Below, piece after piece: positions 9,144 through 18,616 of a stretch of DNA of 59,962 nucleotides (position 1 is its first letter; the number at the start of each line of letters is the position of its first letter). A model generated the notes under the pieces. It had not been told where the DNA came from, did not search any database, and was given only the letters and a program-made list of their open reading frames with translations. Source of the stretch: an uncultured Alphaproteobacteria bacterium (GTDB taxonomy: Bacteria > Pseudomonadota > Alphaproteobacteria > HIMB59 > GCA-002718135); assembly GCA_902591485.1 (NCBI GenBank), contig CACJAV010000008.1, positions 1 to 59,962 of the forward strand. The letters run 5' to 3'. The position numbers and the translations under genes are program-made.

Positions 9144-9629
9144 TTAATCTCTAAAATTTATAAATTGTATTGGAATTCCAGTTTGCAAATCTTCAATTAA
9201 CTTCATTGCAGCCTGAAGATCATCTCTTTTTTTTCCATCAATGCGAAGCTCATTACCGTTAATTTTTGCTTGAATTTTCATTTTTGAATTTTTAATTTCT
9301 GATGTTATTTTTTTTGCAATATCTTGCTCTATTCCTTCTACCAATGTTATTGTCTGTCTAATTCTATCACCTCCAGCTTTTTCCTTATCTTTTTTTCCTA
9401 AAGCCAAAGGATCTAATTTTCTTCTAACAAAATGTGAGATCAAAATATCGTCAACTTGTGAGAGCTTTAAATCATCATCTGTGACTATAGTGATAATCTT
9501 TTCTTTTCTCTCTACTAAAGTATTTGATCCTTTAAAATCATACCTATTTGTTATTTCCCTTAAAGCATTTGCAATGGCATTATCAATTTCTTGAAAATCA
9601 ATTCTACTTACAACATCAAAACTAGGCAT
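9144..9629 (-). CDS. yajQ: YajQ family nucleotide (cyclic di-GMP)-binding protein
   Basis: A 161-residue protein covering the whole YajQ family: MPSFDVVSR start, ITNRYDFKGS, DDDLKLSQV, GGDRIRQTI, and the C-terminal DLQAAMKLI followed by PIQFINFRD. It has two tandem ferredoxin-like domains. YajQ proteins bind nucleotides, and the Xanthomonas homologue binds cyclic di-GMP and acts with a LysR-type regulator; whether that applies here is unknown. It is the second gene of the rmuC-yajQ-lysE run, 6 bp after rmuC. Confidence 0.95.
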   Translation of the reverse strand: MPSFDVVSRIDFQEIDNAIANALREITNRYDFKGSNTLVERKEKIITIVTDDDLKLSQVDDILISHFVRRKLDPLALGKKDKEKAGGDRIRQTITLVEGIEQDIAKKITSEIKNSKMKIQAKINGNELRIDGKKRDDLQAAMKLIEDLQTGIPIQFINFRD

Positions 9630-9635
9630 ATATTA

Positions 9636-10601
9636 TTAGTCTATTGCATTCTCAGAATCTTCTGGCAACTGTTTTTTTGTATTTAATCTTCCAAGTTTTT
9701 TCATTTTATCAATTTTTTTTGTTAAACTACCTGGCCCATCTTGAAGTCGAGATTTTGCTTCATCCATTTTTAAACTTGCTTTATCTAAAGACTGCTTCAC
9801 AGTACTAAAAGACTCATAAACATTTACAGCCTTGTCGTATATTTCACTTGCTGTTGCAGCTATATCTTTAATAGTTTTAGATTGCTTATCTATACGCCAC
9901 ATATTTTCGACTGCTTTAAGTAAGAATGGCAAAGTTGAAGGACCAACAATTATAATTTTTTTTTGCCATGCCTTCTCAATAATATCTCCTGCTTCATTAT
10001 ACAAAGTGAGTAATGCTGGTTCAATTGGAATAAACATCAACACTGAATCAATGGAATTAATTTGATAAAGAGATGCATAATCATCTTTTCCTAAATCTCT
10101 TACAAAATTTTTTACAGAGTCTATAAATTTTTTTAAGTAAGTTTTTTTTTCATTTTCATTGTTTGAATTAGAAAATTCATGCCATGAACTCAGAGAAACT
10201 TTTGAGTCGATAACTATATCTCTTTTTCCTGGCATATGAACAATGACATCAGGTTTTTGCAAATTACCTTCTTCATCCCTAAAAGCTTTTTGTGTTTCAT
10301 ACTCATATCCCTCTCTTAGTCCAACGCCATCCAAGATATTTTTCAATACAAATTCACCCCACGAGCCTTGTTGTTGTGAACCACCTCTGACGAGAGTATT
10401 TTCTAATCGGTCTTGGGCTAAATTAAAATTCTGCAAAGATAGTTGGATTGATTGCATATGTTGTTTTAAGGAAACAATGTCATTTTCTTCATTTAAATTT
10501 CTTTTATTTTTTTTGAAAAATAAAAAGTAAAGAGTAATTAAGACACCAACACCACAAAAAAAACCAACAAGAAAAAATAATAATAATAAAGTAGTGTTCA
10601 T
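9636..10601 (-). CDS. rmuC: DNA recombination protein RmuC
   Basis: A 321-residue protein with an N-terminal membrane helix (LLLLFFLVGFFCGVGVLITLYFLFF), a short coiled segment and the RmuC nuclease-like domain. Diagnostic stretches are QGSWGEFVLKNILDGVGL, KPDVIVHMPGKRDIVIDSK (a PD-(D/E)XK-like core) and a C-terminal helical tail. RmuC limits sequence inversions at short repeats. The following yajQ is 6 bp away; the upstream yqaA stop directly abuts the rmuC start, giving one compact operon. It is shorter than the E. coli protein (about 475) because the coiled-coil linker is reduced. Confidence 0.93.
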   Translation of the reverse strand: MNTTLLLLFFLVGFFCGVGVLITLYFLFFKKNKRNLNEENDIVSLKQHMQSIQLSLQNFNLAQDRLENTLVRGGSQQQGSWGEFVLKNILDGVGLREGYEYETQKAFRDEEGNLQKPDVIVHMPGKRDIVIDSKVSLSSWHEFSNSNNENEKKTYLKKFIDSVKNFVRDLGKDDYASLYQINSIDSVLMFIPIEPALLTLYNEAGDIIEKAWQKKIIIVGPSTLPFLLKAVENMWRIDKQSKTIKDIAATASEIYDKAVNVYESFSTVKQSLDKASLKMDEAKSRLQDGPGSLTKKIDKMKKLGRLNTKKQLPEDSENAID

Positions 10602-11036
10602 TTAAAAAAAATTAATTACCCAACTTAACGAAATATATAATAACAAATATCTACCTACTTTCCCAATACTTACCAAAATAATAAAAGGTAACAAAGAATA
10701 GCGTAATGTACCAGCAACAAAAGTAATTGGATCACCAATAAAGGGAACCCACGACAATAAGAGGGACCATTTTCCATACTTTTTAAACATATTATTACCT
10801 CTATCAATCATATTGTTATTCAATGGAAACCAGGGTTTTTTTATAAAATAGTTTACGTAATATCCACAAACCCAATTAAAAACAGAACCTAATACATTTC
10901 CTAAAGAAGCTGCAATAATCAATAATAAATCATTATATCTATCCATTGATAATAAAGTAACAAAGTACGCTTCCGAGCCAAAAGGTACAATGGTGGCAAC
11001 CATAAAAGCTACAGTAAATAATGAAATATAAATCAT
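10602..11036 (-). CDS. YqaA family (DedA/SNARE-associated) membrane protein
   Basis: A 144-residue protein with four to five hydrophobic segments. The segments FGSEAYFVTLL and AASLGNVLGSVFNWVCGYY match YqaA-type members of the SNARE-associated/DedA superfamily, as does FKKYGKWSLLLSWVPFIGDPITFVAG split around the G-D-P turn. DedA-like proteins act in membrane lipid translocation or homeostasis. It sits immediately before rmuC (0 bp spacing) and 18 bp after the end of the ABC operon, so read-through from that operon is possible. Confidence 0.85.
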   Translation of the reverse strand: MIYISLFTVAFMVATIVPFGSEAYFVTLLSMDRYNDLLLIIAASLGNVLGSVFNWVCGYYVNYFIKKPWFPLNNNMIDRGNNMFKKYGKWSLLLSWVPFIGDPITFVAGTLRYSLLPFIILVSIGKVGRYLLLYISLSWVINFF

Positions 11037-11054
11037 TTAAATTTAAATTATCTT

Positions 11055-12758
11055 TTAAACTAATGACTCTATTTTTGGCATTAATCTTATTAATTCCTTT
11101 GTATAGCTGTGTAATGGTTCATTGAATAATTTTTCAGTATCATTTGTTTCACAAACTATACCATTTTTAAGAACAACGATTCTATTACACATTTGTCTGA
11201 TAACTGGAAGATCATGACTAATAAAAAGCATTGTAAGATGTAGTTCATCTTGTATATCTTTTAATAAATTTAATATTTGAGCCTGAATACTTACATCGAG
11301 AGCAGAGGTTGGCTCATCGCACACTAATAGTCGTGGTCTAGTTGCTAAAGCTCTAGCAATAGAAATTCTTTGTCTTTGCCCACCAGAGAATTCATGAGGG
11401 TAACGATCCAGAGATTGTCTTGTCATACCCACTATATCAATTAAATCAAAAACATTTTGATCCAAATCTTGTTTAGAAATATTTTTTTGAAAAAATTTTA
11501 ATGGTTCTGCAATAATATCTTTTACTTTAAAACGTGGGTTTAATGATGAATAGGGATCTTGAAATATCATTTGTATCTGTCCTCTACTTTTATGGATTTG
11601 ATATTTCTTTTTTTTGTCATAAAGCGAAAAATTATTATACTCTATTTCCCCAACAGTTGGTCTGACAAGTCCAGTTATAATCTTTGCTATTGTCGATTTT
11701 CCAGAACCTGACTCCCCAACTAAACCTAATGTTTCTCCCTCAAATAATTCGAATGATACATCATTTACTGCTTTTACTAATTTTTCATCATTCAATTTTT
11801 TAGATAAAGATAAAGCCCTATCGTCAAATATTTTTGTAACATTTGAAACTTTCAATAATTTTTGATTACTACTTTCTCTAATTCCCCATGTTTTAATTAT
11901 GTTTTTGGTTAAGTTTGCTGAACTTGAAGTAATTTCTTTCCCTTCAGGACTAATTAATTTGAACCTATCAATTTTTTTATTTGTGGGAGGTACAGAAATG
12001 ACAAGACTTCTAGCTTCAGTTGATTTTGGATTAGTAAGTAAGTCCTTGGTATATCCTTGCTCTACAATAAGACCATGACGCATAACAATTACTTTATTTG
12101 TAGTTTCAGCAATAACACCCATATCATGAGTTATTATTATGACTCCTAAATTTCTTTTTTGTGTTAAATCTTTTAATAATTCTAAAATCTGAAATTGAAT
12201 ACTAACATCTAAAGCTGTTGTAGGTTCATCAGCTATTATTAAATCTGGCTCACAACTAATTGCAAGTGCGATTACAACGCGTTGGCGCATTCCTCCACTG
12301 AATTGATGTGGATAATCTTCAATTCTTTTTTCTGCATTATCAATTCCAACTTCCTTAAGTAAATTTATTGATTTTTTTAGAGCTTCTTCATAGGACAAAT
12401 TTAAATGTGTTTGTATTGTCTCAATTAATTGATCCTTAATCTTAAAAAGAGGATTTAATGATGTTTGGGGATCCTGGAAAACAAAACCAATTTTTTTGCC
12501 TCTAATTTTTTGAATAATTTCTTCATTATTTTGCAATTCGTTACCATCAATTTTTATTAAACCACTAGTAATTTCACCTGGAGGATCAATTAAATTAATT
12601 ATAGCATTTGCAATTGTAGATTTTCCAGAACCTGACTCACCTACAATACCAAGTATTTCACCTCTCTCTAAAATAAAGTTAACATCACTACTAGCTACAA
12701 TAGTCTCTTTCCTTGTCTTGTAGCTAATATTTAAATCTTTAATTTCTAATAAACTCAT
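11055..12758 (-). CDS. Peptide/nickel-type ABC transporter, fused double ATPase (DppD-DppF/YejF-like)
   Basis: From ATG 12758 the protein is 567 residues and contains two complete ABC ATPase modules. Each has GESGSGKST (Walker A), a signature (FSGGMRQRV in the first, FSGGQRQRI in the second) and Walker B with ADEPTTALD or CDEPTSALD. It powers the importer encoded by the next three genes. The start at 12758 makes a 4-bp ATGA overlap with the permease stop at 12755; a longer in-frame start at 12797 would lie deep inside the permease gene and is unlikely. Fusion of both ATPases distinguishes this system from the second peptide-type operon at 52-58 kb, where they are separate. Confidence 0.95.
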   Translation of the reverse strand: MSLLEIKDLNISYKTRKETIVASSDVNFILERGEILGIVGESGSGKSTIANAIINLIDPPGEITSGLIKIDGNELQNNEEIIQKIRGKKIGFVFQDPQTSLNPLFKIKDQLIETIQTHLNLSYEEALKKSINLLKEVGIDNAEKRIEDYPHQFSGGMRQRVVIALAISCEPDLIIADEPTTALDVSIQFQILELLKDLTQKRNLGVIIITHDMGVIAETTNKVIVMRHGLIVEQGYTKDLLTNPKSTEARSLVISVPPTNKKIDRFKLISPEGKEITSSSANLTKNIIKTWGIRESSNQKLLKVSNVTKIFDDRALSLSKKLNDEKLVKAVNDVSFELFEGETLGLVGESGSGKSTIAKIITGLVRPTVGEIEYNNFSLYDKKKKYQIHKSRGQIQMIFQDPYSSLNPRFKVKDIIAEPLKFFQKNISKQDLDQNVFDLIDIVGMTRQSLDRYPHEFSGGQRQRISIARALATRPRLLVCDEPTSALDVSIQAQILNLLKDIQDELHLTMLFISHDLPVIRQMCNRIVVLKNGIVCETNDTEKLFNEPLHSYTKELIRLMPKIESLV

Positions 12759-13678
12759 CTTTTTTTCAATTTTGGATTTAAGGCGTCTCTCATCCAATCA
12801 CCTAAAAGATTGATTGATAATGCTAATATTACAAGAAAAATTGCAGGGAAAAAAGTGATCCACCACTCTCCAGAAAATAAAAAATTATTTCCAAACCTGA
12901 TTAATGTACCAAGAGATGGTGTTGTGGGAGGAACACCTACACCTAGAAAACTCAGAGTGGACTCTGTAATAATAGCAAGAGCAAGACCAATCGTAGCAAT
13001 AACTAAAATTGGTCTAAGAATATTTGGTAAAATATGTTTAAACATAATGAGCACGTTTGATAATCCTATTATTCTTGATGCAGATACATATTCTTTATTT
13101 TTTTCAACAAGGGTAGAAGCTCTTGTCACCCTAGCAAACTGTGGCCACTCAGATATGCCAATTGCAAAAATTAAAACATAAATTGCCATTTCATCATGCA
13201 TTGAACGTGATATTATCGCTCTTGCAATTCCATCAACTAACAATGCCATTAAAATTGTTGGGATAGTTAACTGAACATCGGTAATACGCATAACAATAAT
13301 TTCGTATCTGCCTCCTATATAACCAGCCGTTACGCCCAAAAAAACTCCCAATATCATTGCAAAAATAATTGATGCAAAACCAACAATAAGTGAAATTCTA
13401 GAACCATAAATCATTGTTGAAAACATATCTCTTCCCTGTTGATCAGTACCAAGGAAAAAACTAGAATTTCCACCTTCAGACCATATAGGGGGAGTAAATG
13501 CATCCATTAAAGATACACTTGCAGGATCAAACGGATTATAAGGCGCAACTATTCCAGCAAAAAAAGAACATAAAAAAATTATAAAAAAAACACTTGAAGA
13601 AATAATAGCAATTTTAGAATTAAAAAAACTATACCCAATATCTGTATCATAAATTCTAATAAATGTTTTCTTAATCAT
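12755..13678 (-). CDS. Peptide/nickel-type ABC transporter permease (DppC-like)
   Basis: A 307-residue permease with an N-terminal OppC-type helix, the loop APYNPFDPASVSLMDAFTPP and HFLGTDQQGRD-like FFLGTDQQGRDMFSTMIYG, then the binding-protein-dependent transport domain. The EAA loop is visible as EYVSASRIIGLSNVLIMFKH, the contact point with the ATPase. It pairs with the DppB-like permease immediately upstream (stop and start abut) and overlaps the fused ATPase by 4 bp. The substrate could be a di- or oligopeptide, nickel chelate or small oligosaccharide; the sequence does not decide. Confidence 0.95.
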   Translation of the reverse strand: MIKKTFIRIYDTDIGYSFFNSKIAIISSSVFFIIFLCSFFAGIVAPYNPFDPASVSLMDAFTPPIWSEGGNSSFFLGTDQQGRDMFSTMIYGSRISLIVGFASIIFAMILGVFLGVTAGYIGGRYEIIVMRITDVQLTIPTILMALLVDGIARAIISRSMHDEMAIYVLIFAIGISEWPQFARVTRASTLVEKNKEYVSASRIIGLSNVLIMFKHILPNILRPILVIATIGLALAIITESTLSFLGVGVPPTTPSLGTLIRFGNNFLFSGEWWITFFPAIFLVILALSINLLGDWMRDALNPKLKKR

Positions 13679-14656
13679 CTAATTAGTCTCTTCTTTAAGT
13701 CTTATTCGTGGATCAATAAAATAATACGTTATATCAACGATAAAGTTTATCATTACAAAAATAAAAGCAACCATAATCATGTAAGCTGACATAATAGGAA
13801 TATCTACGAAATAGACAGCATTAATAAATAAAGAACCCATTCCAGGCCATTGAAAAACAGTTTCTGTTATTATTGAGAAAGCTATTAACGTTCCAATATT
13901 AATACCTGTAATTGTGATTACTGGAATAAGTCCATTTTTTAGAGCATGCTTATAATTAATTGTATTTTTGTTTATTCCTCGAGCTCTTGCAAATTTTATA
14001 TAATCTGTTTGCAGTATTTCCATCATTTCAGCCCTTACAAGCCTAATAACGTAAGTCATTTGAAATAAACTCAAAGTAATGGATGGAAGAATTAGAGCTT
14101 TTAAACCTGATATAGTCAAAAAACCTGTTGTCCAAAAACCAAGTTCAGTCACTTCACCTCTTCCAAAAGACGGGAGGATACCAAGAATTACAGAAAATAA
14201 ATATATAAGCATAATTCCTATTATAAAAGTTGGCAGTGAAACACCTGCTAAAGATACAACAAGAATAATATTTGAGAGAAAACTGTCTCTATGAATACCT
14301 GTATACACCCCCAAGATTGTGCCTATAATAATAGCTAGCATTGCTGATACAAAAACCAGTTCAAGAGTTGCTGGCAATCTCTCACCAATTAAATCAGAGA
14401 CTTCTCTTTTTAATTGATAAGAAATTCCAAAATTACCTTGAACAATATTTCCAACAAATCTTGAAAATTGAACATAAACAGGATCGTTTAATCCTAATAC
14501 TTCACGAACTTCAGCTCTTCTTTCATCAGAAGCATCTTCCCCTGTCATACTATTAACTGGATCTCCAACAAAATTAAATAAAGAGAAAGAAACAAAAGCT
14601 ACAACAAACATAACAAGTATAGATTGTAAGAGTCTTTTAAAAAAATAGCTGATCAT
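13679..14656 (-). CDS. Peptide/nickel-type ABC transporter permease (DppB-like)
   Basis: A 325-residue permease with an N-terminal YFFKRLLQSILVMFVVAFV helix and the OppB-type periplasmic segment ending in VGNIVQGNFGISYQL. The transport domain has an EAA loop around DYIKFARARGINKNTINYKH. It is the first permease after the binding protein, separated from it by a 51-bp gap that contains a perfect hairpin at 14667-14693. It forms the channel with the adjacent DppC-like subunit. Confidence 0.95.
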   Translation of the reverse strand: MISYFFKRLLQSILVMFVVAFVSFSLFNFVGDPVNSMTGEDASDERRAEVREVLGLNDPVYVQFSRFVGNIVQGNFGISYQLKREVSDLIGERLPATLELVFVSAMLAIIIGTILGVYTGIHRDSFLSNIILVVSLAGVSLPTFIIGIMLIYLFSVILGILPSFGRGEVTELGFWTTGFLTISGLKALILPSITLSLFQMTYVIRLVRAEMMEILQTDYIKFARARGINKNTINYKHALKNGLIPVITITGINIGTLIAFSIITETVFQWPGMGSLFINAVYFVDIPIMSAYMIMVAFIFVMINFIVDITYYFIDPRIRLKEETN

Positions 14657-14666
14657 GGGGTGTTAA

Positions 14667-14693
14667 TCTGGCCAGTTTATTTAACTGGCCAGA
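14667..14693 (-). terminator. Intercistronic hairpin after binding-protein gene (copy 1)
   Basis: Perfect inverted repeat TCTGGCCAGTT / AACTGGCCAGA, 11-bp stem with a 5-nt loop (14678-14682). It sits between the SBP stop and the DppB-like start. There is no long T-run on the downstream side in the transcribed orientation, so it is more likely a 3'-end stabiliser or weak attenuator than a full terminator. Equivalent hairpins occur at 42043-42071 and 56165-56193. Confidence 0.75.
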
Positions 14694-14707
14694 CATTTTG
14701 ATTAAAT

Positions 14708-16282
14708 TTAGTTTACGTTTGCAAATCTAAATAATGGCTCGTTGTTCATTCTGATTGGAACATCGACATTACTTTTAGATGCTTGGTTAACAACTTGGTG
14801 ATGTAAAGGAAGGTAAGTTACATCATCTTGAGTAATATCCCAAGCTTCTGCAATCATTGCATTTCTTTTATCCAAGTCTGTTTCCACACCCATAGCTGCA
14901 ACTAATTCGTCAACTCTAGCATTGGAGAAATTTACCTTATTCCAACTACCAGCGCTGTCAAATAGATATGAATATACATAATGACTGTCAAAAGTTGGAA
15001 CACCCCAACCTAACATATACATATCACTTGTCATACCATTTGCATCACCTTCTTTTACTTCAGAGAAGTGCTGACTTTTTGTTTTAGCATCAAGGTTTAC
15101 TTTAACACCAATCTTAGCAAACATACCAATTGCAGCAACGCAAATTGCCTCATCATTAATGTAACGATCATTTGGACAATCTAATGTTACCTCAAATCCA
15201 TCAGGATAGCCAGCTTCAGCTAGAAGTTGTTTTGAAAGTTCAGGATCATAAGGTAATCTCTGATCTCTTTCAGGAGTATGACCGTTTACACCAGGGGCAG
15301 TAATAATACCTGCAGGCACACTTTGACCTCTCATTACTTTGTCCTTGATAGCGTCCATATCTAGAGCATGATACATAGCCAAACGAACTCTTTTGTCTGC
15401 AAAAGGATTTTTTCCTTTAATGTTAGAAGAATTAAGTTCAGCTGAGCCTTGATCCATACCGAAGAATATAGTTCTGTTTTGTGGAGTCATTTTTACAGTA
15501 TGACCAGATGAAGATTTAATTCTTTCAATATCTTGTACTGGCACAACATTAGTATAATCGATTTCTCCAGAAAGAAGTGCTGCAACTCTTGTCGCATCAT
15601 TTTTAATTGGAAGTAATTCAATCTGATCTATATTGTGTGTACTGTCATCTCCCCACCAATCAGTATTTCTCTCAAAAACAGTTCTTACATCCTGTTCTCT
15701 AAAAGTAATTTTAAAAGGTCCGGTACCATTTGCATTAGATGCACAGTAAGATGTCTCACCAGCATCCCAGTTGTAAGAAACTTCACAACCATTTGCTTTT
15801 GCCCAAGCTTCAGACATTACAAATATCTGAGTTAATTGGTTTAAAAGAATTGGGTTTGGTCCTTCAGTTACTATTTCAAGTGTATGATCACCAGTAGCTG
15901 TAGCTGATTTAATACTTTTAATTAAATCAACCATATCAGAAGGGGCAGTTTTTGCTCTGTTAATACTAAAAGCAATATCACTAGCTGTTAGAGATGAACC
16001 ATCATGAAACTTAACGCCTTTACGAATATTAAATACCCATGTATCAGCACTTGTTGCATCCCATGATTCAGCAAGCTGAGGAAGTATCTCCATGTTAATA
16101 CCTGGAGTTACTAAGCCCTCATAAACTTGACGAGAAACCATATGAGTTGGTCCTTCATTTTGTGCATGGGGATCAAGAGTTAATGAGTCACCAGGCATAG
16201 ACCACTTGATTGAAGCAGCATACGAAGATGAAACAAAACCTGACATAACCAATACCAAAAAAATATTAATTAATTTTTTCAT
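14708..16282 (-). CDS. Peptide/nickel-type ABC transporter substrate-binding protein (SBP_bac_5)
   Basis: A 524-residue periplasmic protein with a signal peptide (MKKLINIFLVLVMSGFVSSS, cleavage after AYA). The family pattern follows: LTLDPHAQNEGPTHMVSRQV, the WVFNIRKGVKFHDGS block, and LLSGEIDYTNVV. It captures substrate and delivers it to the DppB/DppC pair. A strong AGGAGG at 16291-16296, 8 bases before the ATG, suggests high translation. The hairpin just past its stop would keep the binding protein in excess over the permeases. Ligand specificity (peptide, nickel chelate, glycoside) is not readable. Confidence 0.95.
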   Translation of the reverse strand: MKKLINIFLVLVMSGFVSSSYAASIKWSMPGDSLTLDPHAQNEGPTHMVSRQVYEGLVTPGINMEILPQLAESWDATSADTWVFNIRKGVKFHDGSSLTASDIAFSINRAKTAPSDMVDLIKSIKSATATGDHTLEIVTEGPNPILLNQLTQIFVMSEAWAKANGCEVSYNWDAGETSYCASNANGTGPFKITFREQDVRTVFERNTDWWGDDSTHNIDQIELLPIKNDATRVAALLSGEIDYTNVVPVQDIERIKSSSGHTVKMTPQNRTIFFGMDQGSAELNSSNIKGKNPFADKRVRLAMYHALDMDAIKDKVMRGQSVPAGIITAPGVNGHTPERDQRLPYDPELSKQLLAEAGYPDGFEVTLDCPNDRYINDEAICVAAIGMFAKIGVKVNLDAKTKSQHFSEVKEGDANGMTSDMYMLGWGVPTFDSHYVYSYLFDSAGSWNKVNFSNARVDELVAAMGVETDLDKRNAMIAEAWDITQDDVTYLPLHHQVVNQASKSNVDVPIRMNNEPLFRFANVN

Positions 16283-16290
16283 TTTTATTT

Positions 16291-16296
16291 CCTCCT
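16291..16296 (-). promoter_or_regulatory. Strong ribosome binding site of binding-protein gene
   Basis: The plus strand reads CCTCCT, so the mRNA reads AGGAGG, 8 bases upstream of the ATG at 16282. This is a consensus site in a genome where most genes show weak or no Shine-Dalgarno. The 82-bp gap to hemJ (16283-16364) must also hold the operon promoter; I cannot place its boxes with confidence. Confidence 0.7.
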
Positions 16297-16364
16297 AAGA
16301 AAATTGAATTTCTAAGCAATACAACTAAGAAATTTTAATTCAATATTAATTAATTCAAATATGA

Positions 16365-16784
16365 CTAAAAGGGCTTAAAAATAACAAGAATGATGATAGC
16401 AATTAGGAAAATAGCTGGAATTTCATTGGTAATTTTGAAAAATTTCGATGTGATTTTGTTAGAGTCATTTTTAAAGTCTGTAAGCCATTTTCTACAAAGA
16501 AAATGATATATAGTTAAAAGTAAAACAAAAAATAACTTTATTATTAACCAAGTATCAAAACCTAAATAGTGTGTCATGGACAAACCTGTTATCCAAGTAA
16601 AAATAAATGCGGGAGTCATAATGATAGAAAATAATTTTCTTTCCATAACTTTAAATGTTTCTGATGTTTCTTTTGTTATGTTTGTATCAGCATGATACAT
16701 AAAAATTCTTGGTAGATATAATAAACCTGCCATCCAAGCTATAACACTAAATATGTGAACAGATTTTAAAATATTATAAATCAT
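16365..16784 (-). CDS. hemJ: HemJ-type protoporphyrinogen IX oxidase
   Basis: A 139-residue membrane protein with four helices, of the HemJ (former UPF0093) family. It has HIFSVIAWMAGLLYLPRIFMY-type N-terminus with the family's conserved His at residue 10, and the conserved Lys at residue 83 in WLIIKLFF. It converts protoporphyrinogen IX to protoporphyrin IX, the step between HemF and HemH. Its position at the end of the hemCD-hemE-hemH-hemF run, one base after hemF, supports this directly. No HemG or HemY is seen in the window. Confidence 0.93.
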   Translation of the reverse strand: MIYNILKSVHIFSVIAWMAGLLYLPRIFMYHADTNITKETSETFKVMERKLFSIIMTPAFIFTWITGLSMTHYLGFDTWLIIKLFFVLLLTIYHFLCRKWLTDFKNDSNKITSKFFKITNEIPAIFLIAIIILVIFKPF

Positions 16785-16785
16785 T

Positions 16786-17589
16786 TTATTCCCATTTTGC
16801 TAGGGGTGGCATAGACATCAAAATCGCATCAATATTGCCACCAGTCTCTAAACCAAATTTTGTTCCCCTATCGTGAAGTAAATTAAATTCTGCATAACGA
16901 CTTCTTTTAACAAGTTGAATATTTTTTTCATCCTCAGTCCATTGTTCATTTTTTAAGTGAGTAAGTGTGTCTTCAACAAAATCTTTAAAGTATTTTCCGA
17001 TTTTTTTTATAAATTCAAAGTCATTTTCCCAATTATTTTTTAAATAATCAAAAAAAATACCTCCTGCCCCTCTTGGTTCTTTTCTATGAGGAAGATAAAA
17101 ATATTCATCACACCATTTTTTAAATTCATAATATTTGTTTGGGTTGTACTCATCACATATGATTTTTAAACCATTATGGTAATCATCTATTTTATCAAAA
17201 TCTAAAGAAGGAGTTATATCCATGCCTCCACCAAACCATTGTTCAGTAGTCATTAAAAAGCGAGTATTAAAATGCATTGAGGGTATTTTAGGCGACATAG
17301 GATGCAACACTACACTTATACCAGTAGCTTTATAGCTAGGGTTTGTTTTAGCTCCAGGAATTTTATTTTGCATTTCACTGTTGAATTTTCCAGACACAGT
17401 TGAAACATTTACACCTCCTTTTTCAACAATAGGTCCTTTTATTTTTGACATTGTTCCACCACCATCATGTTTGTGATTCCAACTAGTTTTGATAAATTCA
17501 TTCCCATCAATTTTAGTAACGATATTTAATAATTGATCTCTGAGATCTTCAAACCACTCTTGTGCTTGATTAAATTGATTATCTGTCAT
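16786..17589 (-). CDS. hemF: Oxygen-dependent coproporphyrinogen III oxidase
   Basis: A 267-residue protein, slightly shorter than E. coli HemF (299). Signature blocks are DGGGTMSKIKG, GVNVSTVSGKF, MHFNTRFLMT, WFGGGMDITPS, HRKEPRGAGGIFFDYL and RYAEFNLLHDRGTKFGLETG. It performs the two oxidative decarboxylations giving protoporphyrinogen IX, with O2 as oxidant. Its start overlaps the hemH stop by 4 bp and hemJ follows after one base, so the three terminal steps of heme synthesis are translated from one transcript. Using HemF rather than HemN fits an aerobic lifestyle. Confidence 0.97.
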   Translation of the reverse strand: MTDNQFNQAQEWFEDLRDQLLNIVTKIDGNEFIKTSWNHKHDGGGTMSKIKGPIVEKGGVNVSTVSGKFNSEMQNKIPGAKTNPSYKATGISVVLHPMSPKIPSMHFNTRFLMTTEQWFGGGMDITPSLDFDKIDDYHNGLKIICDEYNPNKYYEFKKWCDEYFYLPHRKEPRGAGGIFFDYLKNNWENDFEFIKKIGKYFKDFVEDTLTHLKNEQWTEDEKNIQLVKRSRYAEFNLLHDRGTKFGLETGGNIDAILMSMPPLAKWE

Positions 17590-18611
17590 GAAATATTCCA
17601 GCCTTGGGTATGTTTTAACACAAGATTAGAAATAAAACTTAAATGCTTATCATTATCATTTAGACATGGAATATATTCATATTGTTCACCACCTGCCTCC
17701 ATAAAATATTCTCTGTTTTCCTCTTCAAGTTCTTCAAGAGTTTCCAAACAATCTGAGCTAAAGCCAGGGGAGATGATATGTATATTTTTTACACCTTGGC
17801 CTGGCAGTTCTTTTAGAGTTTCAGAAGTATATGGTTTTAACCACTCTTCTCTTCCAAATCGACTTTGAAAAGTTGTGATAATTTCATCGTCATTGAGTTT
17901 CATTTTTTCCTTAACTAACCTAGTCGTTTTTAGACAAAAGCAATGATATGGATCACCATTTGTGAGGTATCTTTTAGGAATACCATGATAACTAAACACA
18001 ATTTTTTGAGGTTTGTTATTCTTTTTCCAAAAAGTTTCAATGGAGCTAACTAGAGCATCCAAATATTCTTCTTCTTCAAAATATTGATTAATAATTCTTA
18101 GTTCTGGAATCCATCTCCATTTTTGTAAGATATTTGTAACCTCATCAAATGTACTGCCCGTAGTAGCAGCGCAATATTGAGGATATAAAGGAAGAACTAA
18201 GAGCCGTCTTACTTGTCTACTTTGCAAATCCTTAAGGGCACTATCAATTGAAGGATTGCCATAACGCATTCCTAGAGCAAATTCAATATTAGGGTATTTT
18301 GATGACAGTATTTTTTTAATTCCGCTTAGTTGTTTATTAGATATGTCTAGTAGTGGAGAGCCGTTATCGGTCCAAATTTTTTTATAGTTAGCTGCAGATT
18401 TTCTTGGTCTTACTTGAAGTATTATGCCTTTAAGAATAATTTGCCACAAAAATTTGGGTATTTCTATTACTCTTGGATCTGAAAGAAATTGATTTAAATA
18501 AACTCTTAGCGATTTTGCATCAGGTGCATCAGGAGTTCCTAAGTTTGTGATTAAAACGCCAGTTTTATCCTTACTTCCATGCTCATAATTTTTTTCACCA
18601 AAGTATTTCAT
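17586..18611 (-). CDS. hemH: Ferrochelatase
   Basis: A 341-residue protein with GVLITNLGTPDAPDAKSLRV at the start, the central LRYGNPSI-like GMRYGNPSI, the catalytic histidine in FSYHGIPKRY and the acidic metal-route helix in SPGFSSDCLETLEELEEE. It inserts ferrous iron into protoporphyrin IX. The gene lies between hemE (5 bp upstream) and hemF (4-bp overlap). Its order relative to the pathway is not strict, but all neighbours on this strand are heme genes. Confidence 0.97.
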   Translation of the reverse strand: MKYFGEKNYEHGSKDKTGVLITNLGTPDAPDAKSLRVYLNQFLSDPRVIEIPKFLWQIILKGIILQVRPRKSAANYKKIWTDNGSPLLDISNKQLSGIKKILSSKYPNIEFALGMRYGNPSIDSALKDLQSRQVRRLLVLPLYPQYCAATTGSTFDEVTNILQKWRWIPELRIINQYFEEEEYLDALVSSIETFWKKNNKPQKIVFSYHGIPKRYLTNGDPYHCFCLKTTRLVKEKMKLNDDEIITTFQSRFGREEWLKPYTSETLKELPGQGVKNIHIISPGFSSDCLETLEELEEENREYFMEAGGEQYEYIPCLNDNDKHLSFISNLVLKHTQGWNIS

Positions 18612-18616
18612 ATTTT

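Noticed and set aside
12810-13181. 123-residue plus-strand frame
   Set aside because: Antisense to a clear ABC permease; no ribosome binding site and no recognisable protein.
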